The notes under the pieces were generated by a model. It did no database searches. It saw only the letters and a list, made by a program, of their open reading frames with translations, and was not told the origin of the DNA. 64,000 bases of DNA from Onchocerca lupi (lineage: Eukaryota; Nematoda; Chromadorea; Rhabditida; Onchocercidae): the NCBI GenBank assembly GCA_028564675.1, contig JAOVVO010000139.1, forward strand, positions 62,001-126,000, given 5' to 3'. Made by a program: the position numbers and the translations under genes. Below, one piece after another: positions 11,786 through 22,932 of this stretch. Positions within the stretch are counted from its first letter, which is position 1; each line of letters begins with the position of its first letter.

Positions 11786-12492
11786 ATTTGAGAAATCGGT
11801 CTTAATTATTTGAGAAATCCTTCAATTTATTGCTCTTTGTTGGCAGTGAAAAGTTTAATATATTGCTGCAAATAAGCATTTTTTCAATAGCAACAAAAAA
11901 TTTCTTAAATTTTCTGTTTCTTTGATTTGACAAGCCTAAATAAATGTCCAAAAATACACTAACAGATTCATTTTGAATGAACTTTGAATTTCAATCTCTT
12001 CGAAAAATTAGTTCCGTTTTATTATTTTCACATAATTTATTTTCTTACTTAGTTGCTAATTGTTTACAATTTAATTTGCTTCATAACGTCGTAATATGCT
12101 GATTTTTCAAAGATATTTGCGTAGGATGGAAAAGAATTTACCATATGAATGAAATTAATTGAAAATTGAATTATTAACAGTTAATATAATAAGCTCAGAA
12201 AAAAGCGATCCAAAGATTTGGTCATGTGATTAAAAGCAATGAATGCAATGACGACGACAATAATATTATTATCAAGCAAAAGAAAATGAAAATTTCATTT
12301 TGCCATCGAAATTATTATTATTGTTTCTTAAATATTAATATTCTTGAATCATGAATCACATTTCATATTTTTCAGAAATTCAAATTCATAATTCTTTGGC
12401 AGCTTCCAGAGTTCAAACATTGAAATTTCATGCAAATTCAAATTTCATCCCGCTTAACGTATTGAAATTTATGAAACTTATCGGTTAACAAA

Positions 12493-14499
12493 ATGATTAC
12501 TCGTTCTTGCTGTATTATTGTACTATTTCTAAAATTATCTGTAACTTGCTACGAAGGAAATAGGACAACAGTATTTGACATAAGGCGCGAAAATTACAAA
12601 GTTTTAAAATACACAGCAATTCTACTTTTTATTGCTTTTTTATTGTACGGTATTGCTAGTAATATTCTGATGATTGTTATATTATTTTGTGATGGACAAG
12701 AAAAGCCTTTCAGTCATTCATTTATCCTAATTGCATCACAATTAATTATCTCAAATTTTATGGCTTTTCTACCACAATTTTTTGTTGTACTGCCTGGAAT
12801 GCTACAAACTACAAAAAATTCAAATGATAAGTTGTTTTACTTATTTTTTCACAATATATTTCCTTTGAAATCATTCATTTACTCAGTTTAAGAATCGGTT
12901 TTTATTAATGTTACATTGATTATATCAAATTTTTTCTATCGGCAATTTTGAAACATAATGATCAATAATTTAAAATTTTAAAAAGAAATTTTTGAAGTAT
13001 TTTATAGCGAAAATATGTCGGTTAGAATGTTTTCATAACAACAATGAAAAAAAATTTTTTTTTTTTCCTTGGATAACTAATTTTGCATGTATTTCAGTGT
13101 ATCAAATAACATGGATTAATCGTATATTCTCAAGTTTGGCTGTTTTCTCATTTTTTTCCGTACTTCATTTTTCGTTTCTCTTAGCACTAAATCGTTTTGT
13201 GGTATTAATTTTGCCAAAATTTAACACTTTTTTCGAATCAGTAAAGTTGTATTTTCTAATTACACTTGTATGGTTGTTAACTTCAGGTATAATTCATTGA
13301 TATCAATCTAACAATGATCAAAATGATTCTTTTTAAACAATATATGTAGGGTAAAAATATATATATGCTAAATATTGTATGATAGTCAATTGTTAATTGC
13401 ACCAATGTTATAGTAATTGAAAAATAATTGAATTCTGGAAATCAAGTTTCATAGAAACTAGTCATTTCATCGAATAAGATAATTTTTTTTACTCAAATTT
13501 TTGAATTCTTATATGCTTTATAATATTTGACACATTTCAAAATTTCAGTTATTTTTATTAGCAAATTACTTGTAATTAATATAAATTTTTAGCGGTCATG
13601 ATTGGTGATATGCATTTTTGTACCAGAAAATTTTTTGTCTTGAATTTGACTTGGGAGGAAAAATGTGAAACTGAAATAGGAAAAATTTTTCAAAGGTTAT
13701 TTTTCACAATGCAATTTTATTCAATTTTCAACAAATTTATTACTATAACTTTATCATCAAACTGTGAAGTTTCAGATATAAATTTCTGCATTCGTATTCG
13801 TCAGTATCAATCGATTTTTGATGATATTTCAAAAAAATTTCTATAACACAGTAATGAATGTTTTTTCACTTTTTTTCTATATTTTAATAAGTTTTATTTG
13901 GAAAATGTCTATGATTGATTATTTGCTTATCATAATTTAGAATGTTTTATGCTTGGACATTGTTTGTACCTACTGCAATGTTCATTATGTATGTTGCGAT
14001 ATTCTACATCATACGTCATAAACGTCAAAGTTTGCAATTTTAATTTCTTTCTATCTTGCATAATAAGATTGATAAAGGAAAAGATTTATTGACTAATTCA
14101 AAATTAGTTTTGAAAAGTTACTATTGAGATTTAAGAATTTTTTAATCCTTTTTTGTATTACAATGAAATAAGTTAAATAATTTCGTTTTAAAGTTATAAA
14201 ATGTTTTAGGAATGAGAAAAATGTGTGCTGGACATAGGCCGAAAACAGCAAAAACTAATTATGAACGGTTGATTTTAATTCAGGCTGCGTGGAATTGCGG
14301 TGGATTGCTAATTGGAGTTATTATGCTTAATTTTCTGCCATCACTTTTGACTGGAATTTTCAGTCAAACAATCAATATTCCATCGAGAATTTTGATGAAT
14401 TGTTACTTCATTTTCGAATTTGCCGTATTTCCAACTATTCATTTCATTTATTGTAAAAGAGCACGTAAAAAGCGTAATTTGCATCGTTGGTATATTTGA
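12493..14499 (+). CDS. Srx-like serpentine chemoreceptor GPCR, paralogue A (first splice donor lost)
   Basis: Exons by comparison with paralogue B: 12493-12826, 13098-13286, 13593-13695, 13941-14029, 14210-14499. They total 334 aa and phases match B at every junction (1,1,2,1). The order is a signal-like N-terminus (1-18); TM1 ~38-65 with SNILM; TM2 ~74-102; TM3 ending LALNRF (143-145, in the DRY position); TM4; a loop with Cys184 and Cys199 and an NLTW sequon; TM5; TM6 beginning IQAAWNCG (~259-283); TM7 ~290-315 and a basic tail. LALNRF and the overall plan point to the nematode Srx-like branch of rhodopsin-type receptors (family call by eye). The donor after exon 1 reads ATAAGT instead of GTAAGT (12827-12832). 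Read-through stops at 12889-12891, and the nearest GT gives a frameshift and early stop. It is therefore probably a recent pseudogene or encodes only a truncated product, although the other exons look intact. A TTTTTCAG at 12368-12375 may be the 5'UTR or spliced-leader acceptor. Confidence 0.72.
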
Positions 14500-14584
14500 A
14501 AAAAAAAAAAAAAAAATTGAACAGTTCGAATAGATTTCATTACAATAATTTATTTGTTTATATGTATTCTGATGTTAAATTTTG

Positions 14585-14647
14585 GTTATTTTCATTTCCA
14601 TTTCAACGAATATAGCACCGATTCGTTGAAATGGAAATGAAAATAAC
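14585..14647. repeat. Perfect 27-bp inverted repeat (hairpin), 9-nt loop
   Basis: The left arm 14585-14611 (starts GTTATTTTCATTTCC) is perfectly complementary to the right arm 14621-14647, with loop ATAGCACCG. Beyond one mismatch the pairing resumes for about 7 bp (AAATTTT / AAAATTT). It lies 86 bp after the stop of receptor A. Candidates are a pre-miRNA-like hairpin, a minimal foldback element or a 3' processing signal; the sequence alone cannot decide. Confidence 0.85.
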
Positions 14648-14650
14648 AAA

Positions 14651-14740
14651 AATTTAAAATCAGAAAACAAAGCATGAAAAATCAGAAAATTTAAAATCAG
14701 AAAACAAAGCATGAAAAATCAAAATTTTTCAAAGCATGAA
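14651..14740. repeat. 37-bp tandem repeat, 2.4 copies
   Basis: Units start at 14651 and 14688 (AATTTAAAATCAGAAAACAA then AGCATGAAAAATCA). A partial third unit follows with CAAAGCATGAAAAA. Immediately downstream of the hairpin. Confidence 0.8.
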
Positions 14741-15622
14741 AAAAATTTAGATATAAAGAAAATTTCAATGAATGGAATAGAAGTATTATTAAATTATTAG
14801 AAATTTAAAATAGATAAATTGTATTAATAATCGCGTAAGGATATTTCTTATTTCGTTTGAAAAATAATTCCATAATTTGTTTTTCTTTGCATTTTTGTGA
14901 TGATTGTCTGATAACAATTTTACTCCAAATCTTCATTCAAAATTTCTTGAAATACAGATTATTGACAGTATTATCACAATTATAGAAGTTTTCATTTCTA
15001 ACTTTGACATGTAAGTTTTGATGCATATATAAATGAGAAATGCCATACAAACGATAACTGTAAGATGTTGTAAAATTTGCAAACTGCGATAATAGATGGA
15101 AAATTATGTTTTATAAAATATAAAGAGTGAATCAACAAATCTATCTATATTTCAATCTTATTCCTTTATTAAAAGGATATTTCTTTCTATGTTTTCGAAT
15201 ATTTTCTAACATTATGCGTCGGCTTAATTTATTTAAGCATTTTATTATGAAAAGAATTGATGGAATTAATCAAGAATTTTATTTGCCAACAAATAGAAAT
15301 ATGTTGATCAATGACAAAATGACGCAAGAATTGTTGTTGTTTGTATGAAGTTCCGATTGTGAGTTAAAATTTCAGAATTGTTTCAGTTTTTGTTGAATTT
15401 ATTTCTTTATAAGAAGTTGTTGTTGAAATGAAAATAAAGCGAAAGAAATCTGCTATATTGAAGCATTGAATACAGGAAAATTTATTCTCAAACCGTTTCC
15501 AAACTTATCTCTATGATTTTTCATTTCAAATGAAATAATATTTTTACATTTTATACATAAATCACATTTTTAATTGAATGACTAAGATTTAATAAACATG
15601 CAATCAAAAGAATTGATTTTAG

Positions 15623-15696
15623 ATTTCGAAGAAGTCATGCGTATATCTTTCTAATTATGTAAAAATTTCGAAGAAGTCATGCGTATATCTTTCTTT
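15623..15696. repeat. 42-bp direct duplication
   Basis: A 30-bp core beginning ATTTCGAAGAAGTCATGCGT and ending ATATCTTTCT occurs at 15623 and again at 15665, identical in both. A recent local duplication. Confidence 0.85.
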
Positions 15697-16269
15697 TTAT
15701 ATATCATAAGCATCTGAAACTTGTGAACAAACAGGTAGGTTATTTCTAAAATGAATCTAAAGTTTCTTCGAGGCTTTTATCATCTTCATTTACTGACCTA
15801 AATTTCCTGGTAATAGATATTAATTTTTAGTCTTAAATGCAGATATTTCGCGGCGATCATTAATTAAGTTCATGATATGGTATGAAAATTTAATAGTTTA
15901 TTATGCAAGAAATAATGGTACTGTGGTAATAAGTTTGATTATGGTAAAAATTTGAAGTAAAATAACGTTTCTGACTATGTAGAATATCGCAAACTATACA
16001 GCGAACATCACAATGGATAAAAATGATAACCGTAGAAAGGTAATACTAAAGGATAATAATTAAGAGATAATGATTAATTAAGTGTTATAATTTATTAAAC
16101 TTTATTAAATATGATAGTGGAGAAGTAAAAATACATTAATTTCTTGCAACCCAAAAATAATTTTTCAAGTTATCTTCAAGAATCGCTTGATATTTTATAT
16201 GCAATGCAAGTGATAATTTGAATTTAATAATCATTTAGAATAAAATTTAATATGTCCACGTGCAGACTT

Positions 16270-16910
16270 AAGTCTTATTTCTAACTTGTATAAATTTTTT
16301 GGTTATATCGACAAAGAAATACAACAGGTAAATCGTCCGGCGATAGCAAACACAACAGCAAGTAAGCAGTGTACAATGAACAATGACAAAAGCTATAATT
16401 GTAAGTTGTACCTAAAAATTTCTTACCGTAAGCGATGAGAGGATTATTCCAAATATGGGTGAACTGATTCAGGACAAAAACAGTTTCAGTTTAAATCTTT
16501 CTTCATTAAAATCTAATTAAGGCTTTGTGCTATAATATTCAAGTTTTAGTGTGTGTTTATTAGAAGTTTTATGTGAATATAACTGACAATTTCCAAAACA
16601 TTTTTTATAAAATGGGAAGAGTGGATCAACAAATCTGCCGATATTTTTGATTTTATTCAATTAATTGAGTAAATTTTAGAAATTATTCAAAATCATATTT
16701 CTGCATATTTGATTAAATCAATCATAGCAGTTCACTTGACAATTATAATACAATCAACAATATAAATTTAATTTTTCTCTAAAGATTAAAGCCATTTCAA
16801 TACGAATTAATATGATGCTACAAAGCAAGGTAAATTGAAAACAGTCAGCCAAATATAGTGTGAAGGAAAATAAATTGAAAAATCGTCACTCCACTCTTGC
16901 TGTATTTCTT
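16270..16910 (+). repeat. Upstream block of receptor gene B (tandem duplicate, copy 2)
   Basis: Near-identical counterpart of 11110-11785, offset about 5.14 kb. It keeps the same GTAAGT donor context (AGCTATAATT then donor at 16401), the ACAATGAACAATRACAAAAGC run and the AAGGCTTTGTGCTATAATATT motif. It is followed by extra DNA absent from copy 1 (about 17070-17480), which explains why gene B lies farther from its block than gene A does. Confidence 0.7.
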
Positions 16911-17069
16911 GTTAATATGTTTTTTAACAACATTTTTACTGATAATTAGTAAAGACGAGGTAATTCAGTACAACTGCTAACGGTGATCTGAATTATTCGA
17001 GAAATCCTTCAATTTATTGCTCTTTGTTGTCAATGAAAAGTTTTACATTCTGCTGCAAATTCCAAGTTT

Positions 17070-17480
17070 TGTGCATTATTCATTCATTAGGGAATAATTT
17101 GCATTAAACGGAAATTTTATTAGTTAAGTTAATTGTATTAATTGCATTGAGCCCTTAAAAATTTTTGTTGCACTGAAATAGTAATGTAACTCTCTTGGCT
17201 GCTTTTACAGTTTAATAATTAATTCTTTTGGTTATTTGGAAGTATCTATTACTTGCATGGCACAAGTTTAATCAAAAATACATATCGAAGCCATTTAAAT
17301 ACGTGTGTTTGTCACGCACTTTTAGATTTCACCGCACATTTATCAAAAAGCTTTTGTACAAGTTCTTTTAATCTAAGCATTCTTGCCCATAAAAACAAAG
17401 AATTTATTAAATTCTGTGTTCCTTTTGGTTCGAAGAGCCGAAATCAACGTCTAGAAATATATCAACAGATCTATTCTGAA
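17070..17480. other. Segment present only in the second duplication unit
   Basis: Between CTGCAAAT (shared with 11868) and AATTTCAATCTCTTCGAAAAATTA (shared with ~11990), unit 2 has about 0.4 kb, where unit 1 has about 0.12 kb of unrelated sequence. The segment contains an 87-codon ORF (17253-17516) without a recognisable domain. It may be an insertion in unit 2 or a deletion in unit 1; I see no terminal repeats. Confidence 0.45.
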
Positions 17481-18527
17481 GTAATTTTGGTAATTTCAAT
17501 CTCTTCGAAAAATTAATTTCGTTGTATTTTCCTTTTCCTTTTTTTTTTTTTTTTTTTTTCAAATGATTTATTTTCTTGATTAGTTGGCTTATTGTTTACA
17601 ATTTATTTCGCATTGTATTACGTAACTGATTGAGTGATTATAACATATTTACATAGGAAGAAAAAGAAATTACGACAAAAATTGAATTAATTGAAACTTG
17701 AGTCAATTCATAGTTAATAGAATAAAACTCAAGAGAATGCAATCAAAACATTTGATCATGCGATGCATGGTATTAATGATGTATCACTGTCTATTTGAAA
17801 CATGAAATATTTGAAATTTCTTGATTGAATATTTGAATTGTTAATTTTCCGCAAATTTTATTAATTAGAAATTGTTTTTTGATCTCCTTCTTTCTTATAA
17901 GAGTGAAATTGGATGACTTTTTTATATACATAATTCTCTTTGTTATCATTATTGGAACTAAATTTAAGCAAATTTTTTTTTGATTATGCAATGCATTGTC
18001 GTATTCATTGTACACTTTTGCTACATTTCGAATTAATTGCATGAATTAACTGAACTTGGCAAAGTATGAGTTAAAAATTCATTTTGAAATCGCATCAAGA
18101 ATATTTTTCAGGCGAAATGCAAGTTACTGGAACAAAATCTTCAATGGTCTTTTGTAAAAAAAAAAAAAAAAAAAAGAAAAAAAAACGCAAAATGAATTTG
18201 TGTAGGATTTCTATCAATTCATAAATTAGCGCAGTGAATTCGTAAGGAGAAATCTAAATATTTTTCCACTCAGTGAATGAGAACAATAACATCAATAATG
18301 ACAATAAAATTAGTAATTTCTATGACAATTGCAGAAAAAATGTAAATCTTAATTTCGCGATTTAATTATTATTGCTTCTTAGATATAAAAATATTCTCAT
18401 TTATCGGCCACATTTACTTTTTTTTTTTTAGATTCGAACTAATAAAATCTTGGCAGTTTGCATTTCAAGCATTGAAATTTCTTCCTTCTTATTGCACTAA
18501 AGTTTACGAAATTTATCAATTAAGAAA

Positions 18528-21028
18528 ATGGTTGCTCGTTCTCTTCATATTGTTGCATTACTTCTTGTATTACCTTCAACCTGTTTGGAAAAAAATATGA
18601 CAAAAGTGTTGGACATAAGAGACGAAAATCATAAGGTTATGAAATGCATAGCAATTCTGCTTTTTACCGTTTTTTTGCTATACGGTATTGTGAGTAATAT
18701 TCTAATGGCTACTGTATTATTCTGTGGAGGAAAAGACAATCCTTACAGTCATTCATTTATTCATATTGCATCGCAGCTAATTATTTCTAATTTTTTGGCT
18801 TTTCTTCCACAACTGATTGTTGTATTGCCTGAAATATTGCAAAATGAAAAAAGTCTGCATGGTAAGTTGTTTTATTTAAATTTCACAGAAACATTTGCTT
18901 TGGAACTATTGGCTCATTCAGCAAATTACTTTAAATAATTGTTTCAAAAGTGATTCGCAAAAAACGAAGAGATTATTGCTAATGAAATTTATTCGATTTC
19001 TAATCTTACGGATAAAATATTTCGGTAGTATGGGTTATTCCTAATAACTAAAGTCTTCACATTTTTTTTTTTTTTTTTTTTTTTTTTTAAGGAAACAGGA
19101 AATAAAACTCCTTTGTCATGTGAGAAAGAAATTTAGTGTTACATAAGTGATATCAATGCCTTTTGAGGCAAATTTAGAGCCCAGAATTTAACTATTATCA
19201 AAATCAAAAATTTTGAATACTAAAATGAAAATTTTAAAATGTAGAGAATATTTCATATGACAAATACCTTCTTCCTTGCGAAAAGCTTTGTATTAAGCAA
19301 ATTCCATGAGTGGAATTCGTTAAAAGTGAAGAAAAATTTTTAATTCTCTTATCAAAAAACACCAACCTTGGAAATTCGTTTGAATGAATATTCGTCATAT
19401 CGCCAAAATGAATCCTTAAAATTATAATTTTCGAATGGAATGATATTTTGAGCAGTGGACAGTTGTTTTAACTTTTTCTAGCATCTACTTTGCTTATATT
19501 TTAGTGAACGAAACGACAAGGATTAATTATATGTTCACAATTATATTTTCATTTTCATATACATCCATACTGCATTTTTCATTTCTGCTTGCATTGAATC
19601 GTTTTGTCGCATTTGTTTTGCCAAAATACGATTCGCTTTTTAAATCGACAAGACTATATATTCTAATCGCTTTCGTCTGGCTATCAGTTTTTGGTATGAT
19701 TCAAAATGATTTCTTTCAATATTGTTTTCTTTTTGAACAATTTTTATATGGGCATTATTTCATTCAAAATTCCGTTAAAAACAGATCTAAGAATGATACT
19801 TTGTCATCTTTGAAACTTGTTCAGTTATGCCACCGTTGTACTATAGTAACTAATATCAAAATTCTAAAATAAAGTATTGCAATAATTGATGTCAAATTCT
19901 GAAAATCAGATTTCATCAAAATAAATCGATTTTGATTGATTTTCTTTAATCATTATCTGTTTTGTTGATATTTGAACATTTAAAATTTCAGTAAATCTTT
20001 ACTAAACTTTTATCAATAGTTTGTTTGTAATAGGGTCAAATTTTCAGCGTTCACATTTGGTGAGTTTTATTATTGTACTAGAATATTTCGTGCCTGGAAC
20101 TTAACTTGGGAGAAAAAATGTGAAAATCCAAGTGGAAAAATTTGGCGAAGGTTATCTTTCAGTGATGTGTAATTTAATTTTTAGCAAAATTTTGAATCTA
20201 ATCTTAAAATCATAAAACTGTAAAATTTTAGACGAATATTTCTGAATTCATATTTCTCCGGAATATCAATCGATTCTTAGAAATATTTTTAAAAATTTAA
20301 AGCTAACCAAATACTACATTTCGCTGTTGCAGTTAGTTTTCAGCTGGAAAATATTTAATAATGATTAATTGCTTTTATAATTTAGAATTCGTAATTTATG
20401 TGTCTTATCCATGCCCAGTATAATGTTCGTTATGTATGCTGCGATATTCTACAGTATGCATCGTAAAAAACGATCTGTATCGGAGATCAATCAAAGTCAA
20501 GGTTTGCACCATCAATTTACTTTTATCTTATTTTCTTCTTCTTTTTGTTTTTGCTTAATAAGTGTGATCATTTTGAAGTTAGTTTGAAAAATTACTAGGA
20601 AATTTGTTAAATCCATCGTTGTTTTCGCTTATTTTAATTATTTTATAGCTAAATTAAGAAATATATATTTAGGAACAGGAGAAATGAATGCCGTATTAAA
20701 TACAATAAAAGTTCGGCGCTACGAATGGTCAGTATTAATTCAAGCCGCATGGAATTGTGGTGCATTGGAAATTGGTGTTGTCCTTTTTAACGTTCTGTTA
20801 CCAATTCTATTCGAGATTTTTGGCCAAGAAATCAGTATTCTAATGAATATTATCATAAATTCCTATGTCATTTCCTATTGTGGCGTATTGCCAACTGTTT
20901 CGTTCATTTTCAGTAAGGAAGCACGTAATATCATTCAAAAAAAATTTAAAAAATTTGTGAACTTTATAATAAAGAAAAAAGTCAATATTATTAATTTTAG
21001 GAACAAGCAGAGCAGTAATAGATATTAG
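18528..21028 (+). CDS. Srx-like serpentine chemoreceptor GPCR, paralogue B (intact)
   Basis: Five exons: 18528-18861, 19505-19693, 20048-20150, 20386-20501, 20673-21028, giving 365 aa with phases 1,1,2,1. Donors are GTAAGT, GTATGA, GTTATC and GTTTGC; acceptors are TTTTAG, TTTCAG, TTTAG and TTTAG. It has a signal-like start (ARSLHIVALLLVLPSTC). Seven membrane segments lie at about 38-65, 74-102, 116-142, 155-175, 211-233, 266-290 and 297-322. LALNRF (140-145) replaces the DRY motif. Cys184/Cys199 lie in the second extracellular loop with an NLTW sequon. The TM6 motif IQAAWNCGALEIGV is followed by TM7 ending SFIFSKEAR. The Lys-rich C-tail is longer than in A. Exons 1-3 have the same lengths as in paralogue A; identity is only about 60% in exon 1 by eye. 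The plan fits a nematode chemosensory receptor in ciliated neurons; ligand unknown. A long T-run then AG at 18430-18431 is the likely 5' acceptor. Confidence 0.85.
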
Positions 21029-22384
21029 TATCCTAAAATTATAGGTTAATTTGTCAAATGACTGCATAATTTTCTTTAAATTTAATGACTTTCTAATCGT
21101 TTCATTTTATAATTTCAATATCTTTTGGTAAAAATATCGCTGTAAATGTATTTGGCTCTCTTAAACCTTTGGTATATTCATGATGTTCAAATGCCCAATT
21201 CCATTAATTCGTAATTAAAATTTTAGTGGAATTGGATGAAAAAAAAAATCGTTCAAGTTTTTTTGTGTTCGTCGATATTGTTAGTTTCATTTTAGGGGAT
21301 TTTTTTTTAAATTTATTAAACTTCAAAAGAAAAAAAAAAATTAAACCGATTTTGTCAATTCCGAAATTTTAAAATATACCTTATCTTTTCTTTCGTTTAT
21401 TCTCACTATTGGTTCCTAATTAAGTAAAATTTTTTATTCATTGTATAGTTCATGCAGCTGTAAATATTATTGACATCGAATTTGTATATATTAATTGATT
21501 GGAAATGATCATCAAAATTCGATCATGGCCAGTTTTCTTTTCAAATCGATTTGTAACTCTGATATGATTTTTTATTCCACTTCTGATAATAATTTCAGTT
21601 TTAATTCAGAAATGGCACATTTTTTAAGATCTGCAAAAACATGATTCGTCAAATTTTCACTGACGATTATAAATCAATACTGCTAGTAATATCTGCGATG
21701 AATTTATAAAAGTTTCTGGAAAATTTGCCTAATTACAATAAAATCATAAAAATGGATATAATTGCAAGTTAACAACTAAGCGAGAACAATCCAACAATAT
21801 AAATGAAATTTTGATTCATTTTCTACTTTGATTAGCTGAACTCGTTGGACCTTAATTTATTATCCTTACAGCATATTCATATATGCATGTTTGATTTATC
21901 GCTCTGTTAATGGCATGAGCAATTCAAACCAAATAAAGTGCAAATCATTACAACAATTTGTGGTTTAATCAATTGGAAATTAGTATAATCGGAAAAATAA
22001 ACGATTTGATTTTTGATGTCTTTCATGGAAAACAATTGTTATATTAGAGAAGTGAAGAAAAATTGGCGCAAATTTTTTGCGTATCAAAATTTCCAACAAT
22101 TAAAACTAAATTATATATTTTACATAACTGTCGTAAAAACTGCTAATAACAACATCATTTTTGTTAATATCAATCTTATTTAATTGAATTGCAGTGTCAG
22201 TTTTGTCAAATAATTTGAACAAACACGATAATGTGGAAAATACAAAAGAAATGCTTCATTAAAAATGATATTGCAAAGATACATTTATTTCATTTCAAAA
22301 ATAATTCCACAGTTGCTTTTTTTTAAATTGTGAAAAAAAATTTCAATATTTAATTCTTCTTCATTTAAAGCTTTTTGACGTGTA

Positions 22385-22690
22385 GATTACTAGTCATACT
22401 ATAATACTATTAGGGATATCCCATTTAAGGCTTTATGCCATGACATCCAAGTTTTAATGTATATTACCGGAAATAGCATGTTAATATGATCGATTGCAGT
22501 TGTGAAATGATTATGTGCAGATGAAAGAATATTTTTTATAGAATCTAAAAAATAGTGATCAGCAAATCTGCTTAATTCATTTCGAATTGAGAAATTTCTT
22601 GATAACGTATTTTCTTTGTGTGTTGTCGAATAAGTTGATACGATATGCATGAGTTTGATTCCTTTAAAATGAAAAGCATCTTAATAGAAA
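22385..22690 (+). repeat. Degenerate third copy of the receptor upstream block
   Basis: Keeps AAGGCTTTATGCCATGACAT..CCAAGTTTTAATGT (compare AAGGCTTTGTGCTATAATATTCAAGTTTTAGTGT), TTTTTTATA and ATCAGCAAATCTGC in the same order. It is much more diverged than copies 1 and 2 and no receptor exons follow. Likely the remnant of a third tandem unit. Confidence 0.6.
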
Positions 22691-22880
22691 TATTATTAAT
22701 AAATCTAATCAATAATTAGCTTTCTAAATGTCAACATAACAGGTAGAAATTAGAAATTCATGCTGATATGCATGAAAATATTTAATATTCATTAATTGCA
22801 AGATTTTCCGATAATGAGTTGACATTTTATAGCCATTTCAACTTTATTGAATCACTCGCACAAATTCTACCTTCAGAAAC

Positions 22881-22932
22881 AAGTGATAATATAGGTTTCA
22901 AAATGATAATATAGGTTTCAAGTGATAATATG
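22881..22932. repeat. 20-bp tandem repeat, 2.5 copies
   Basis: AAGTGATAATATAGGTTTCA is followed by AAATGATAATATAGGTTTCA and a truncated AGTGATAATATG. Local duplication only. Confidence 0.8.

Larger units (their letters stand above)
14500..16269. other. Spacer between the duplicated receptor units
   Basis: Starts with an A-run directly after the stop of receptor A, then the 27-bp hairpin and the 37-bp repeat listed separately. The region around 14850 resembles 22270-22330, the 3' flank of receptor B, so the duplicated unit extends past the gene. A degenerate copy of the upstream-block motif (AATCAACAAATCT..ATATTT) is near 15060-15160. The 73-aa ORF at 15127-15348 starts inside that copy and has no other support. 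Confidence 0.5.

Noticed and set aside
20840..21067. 75-aa minus-strand ORF
   Set aside because: Antisense of the last exon of receptor B.
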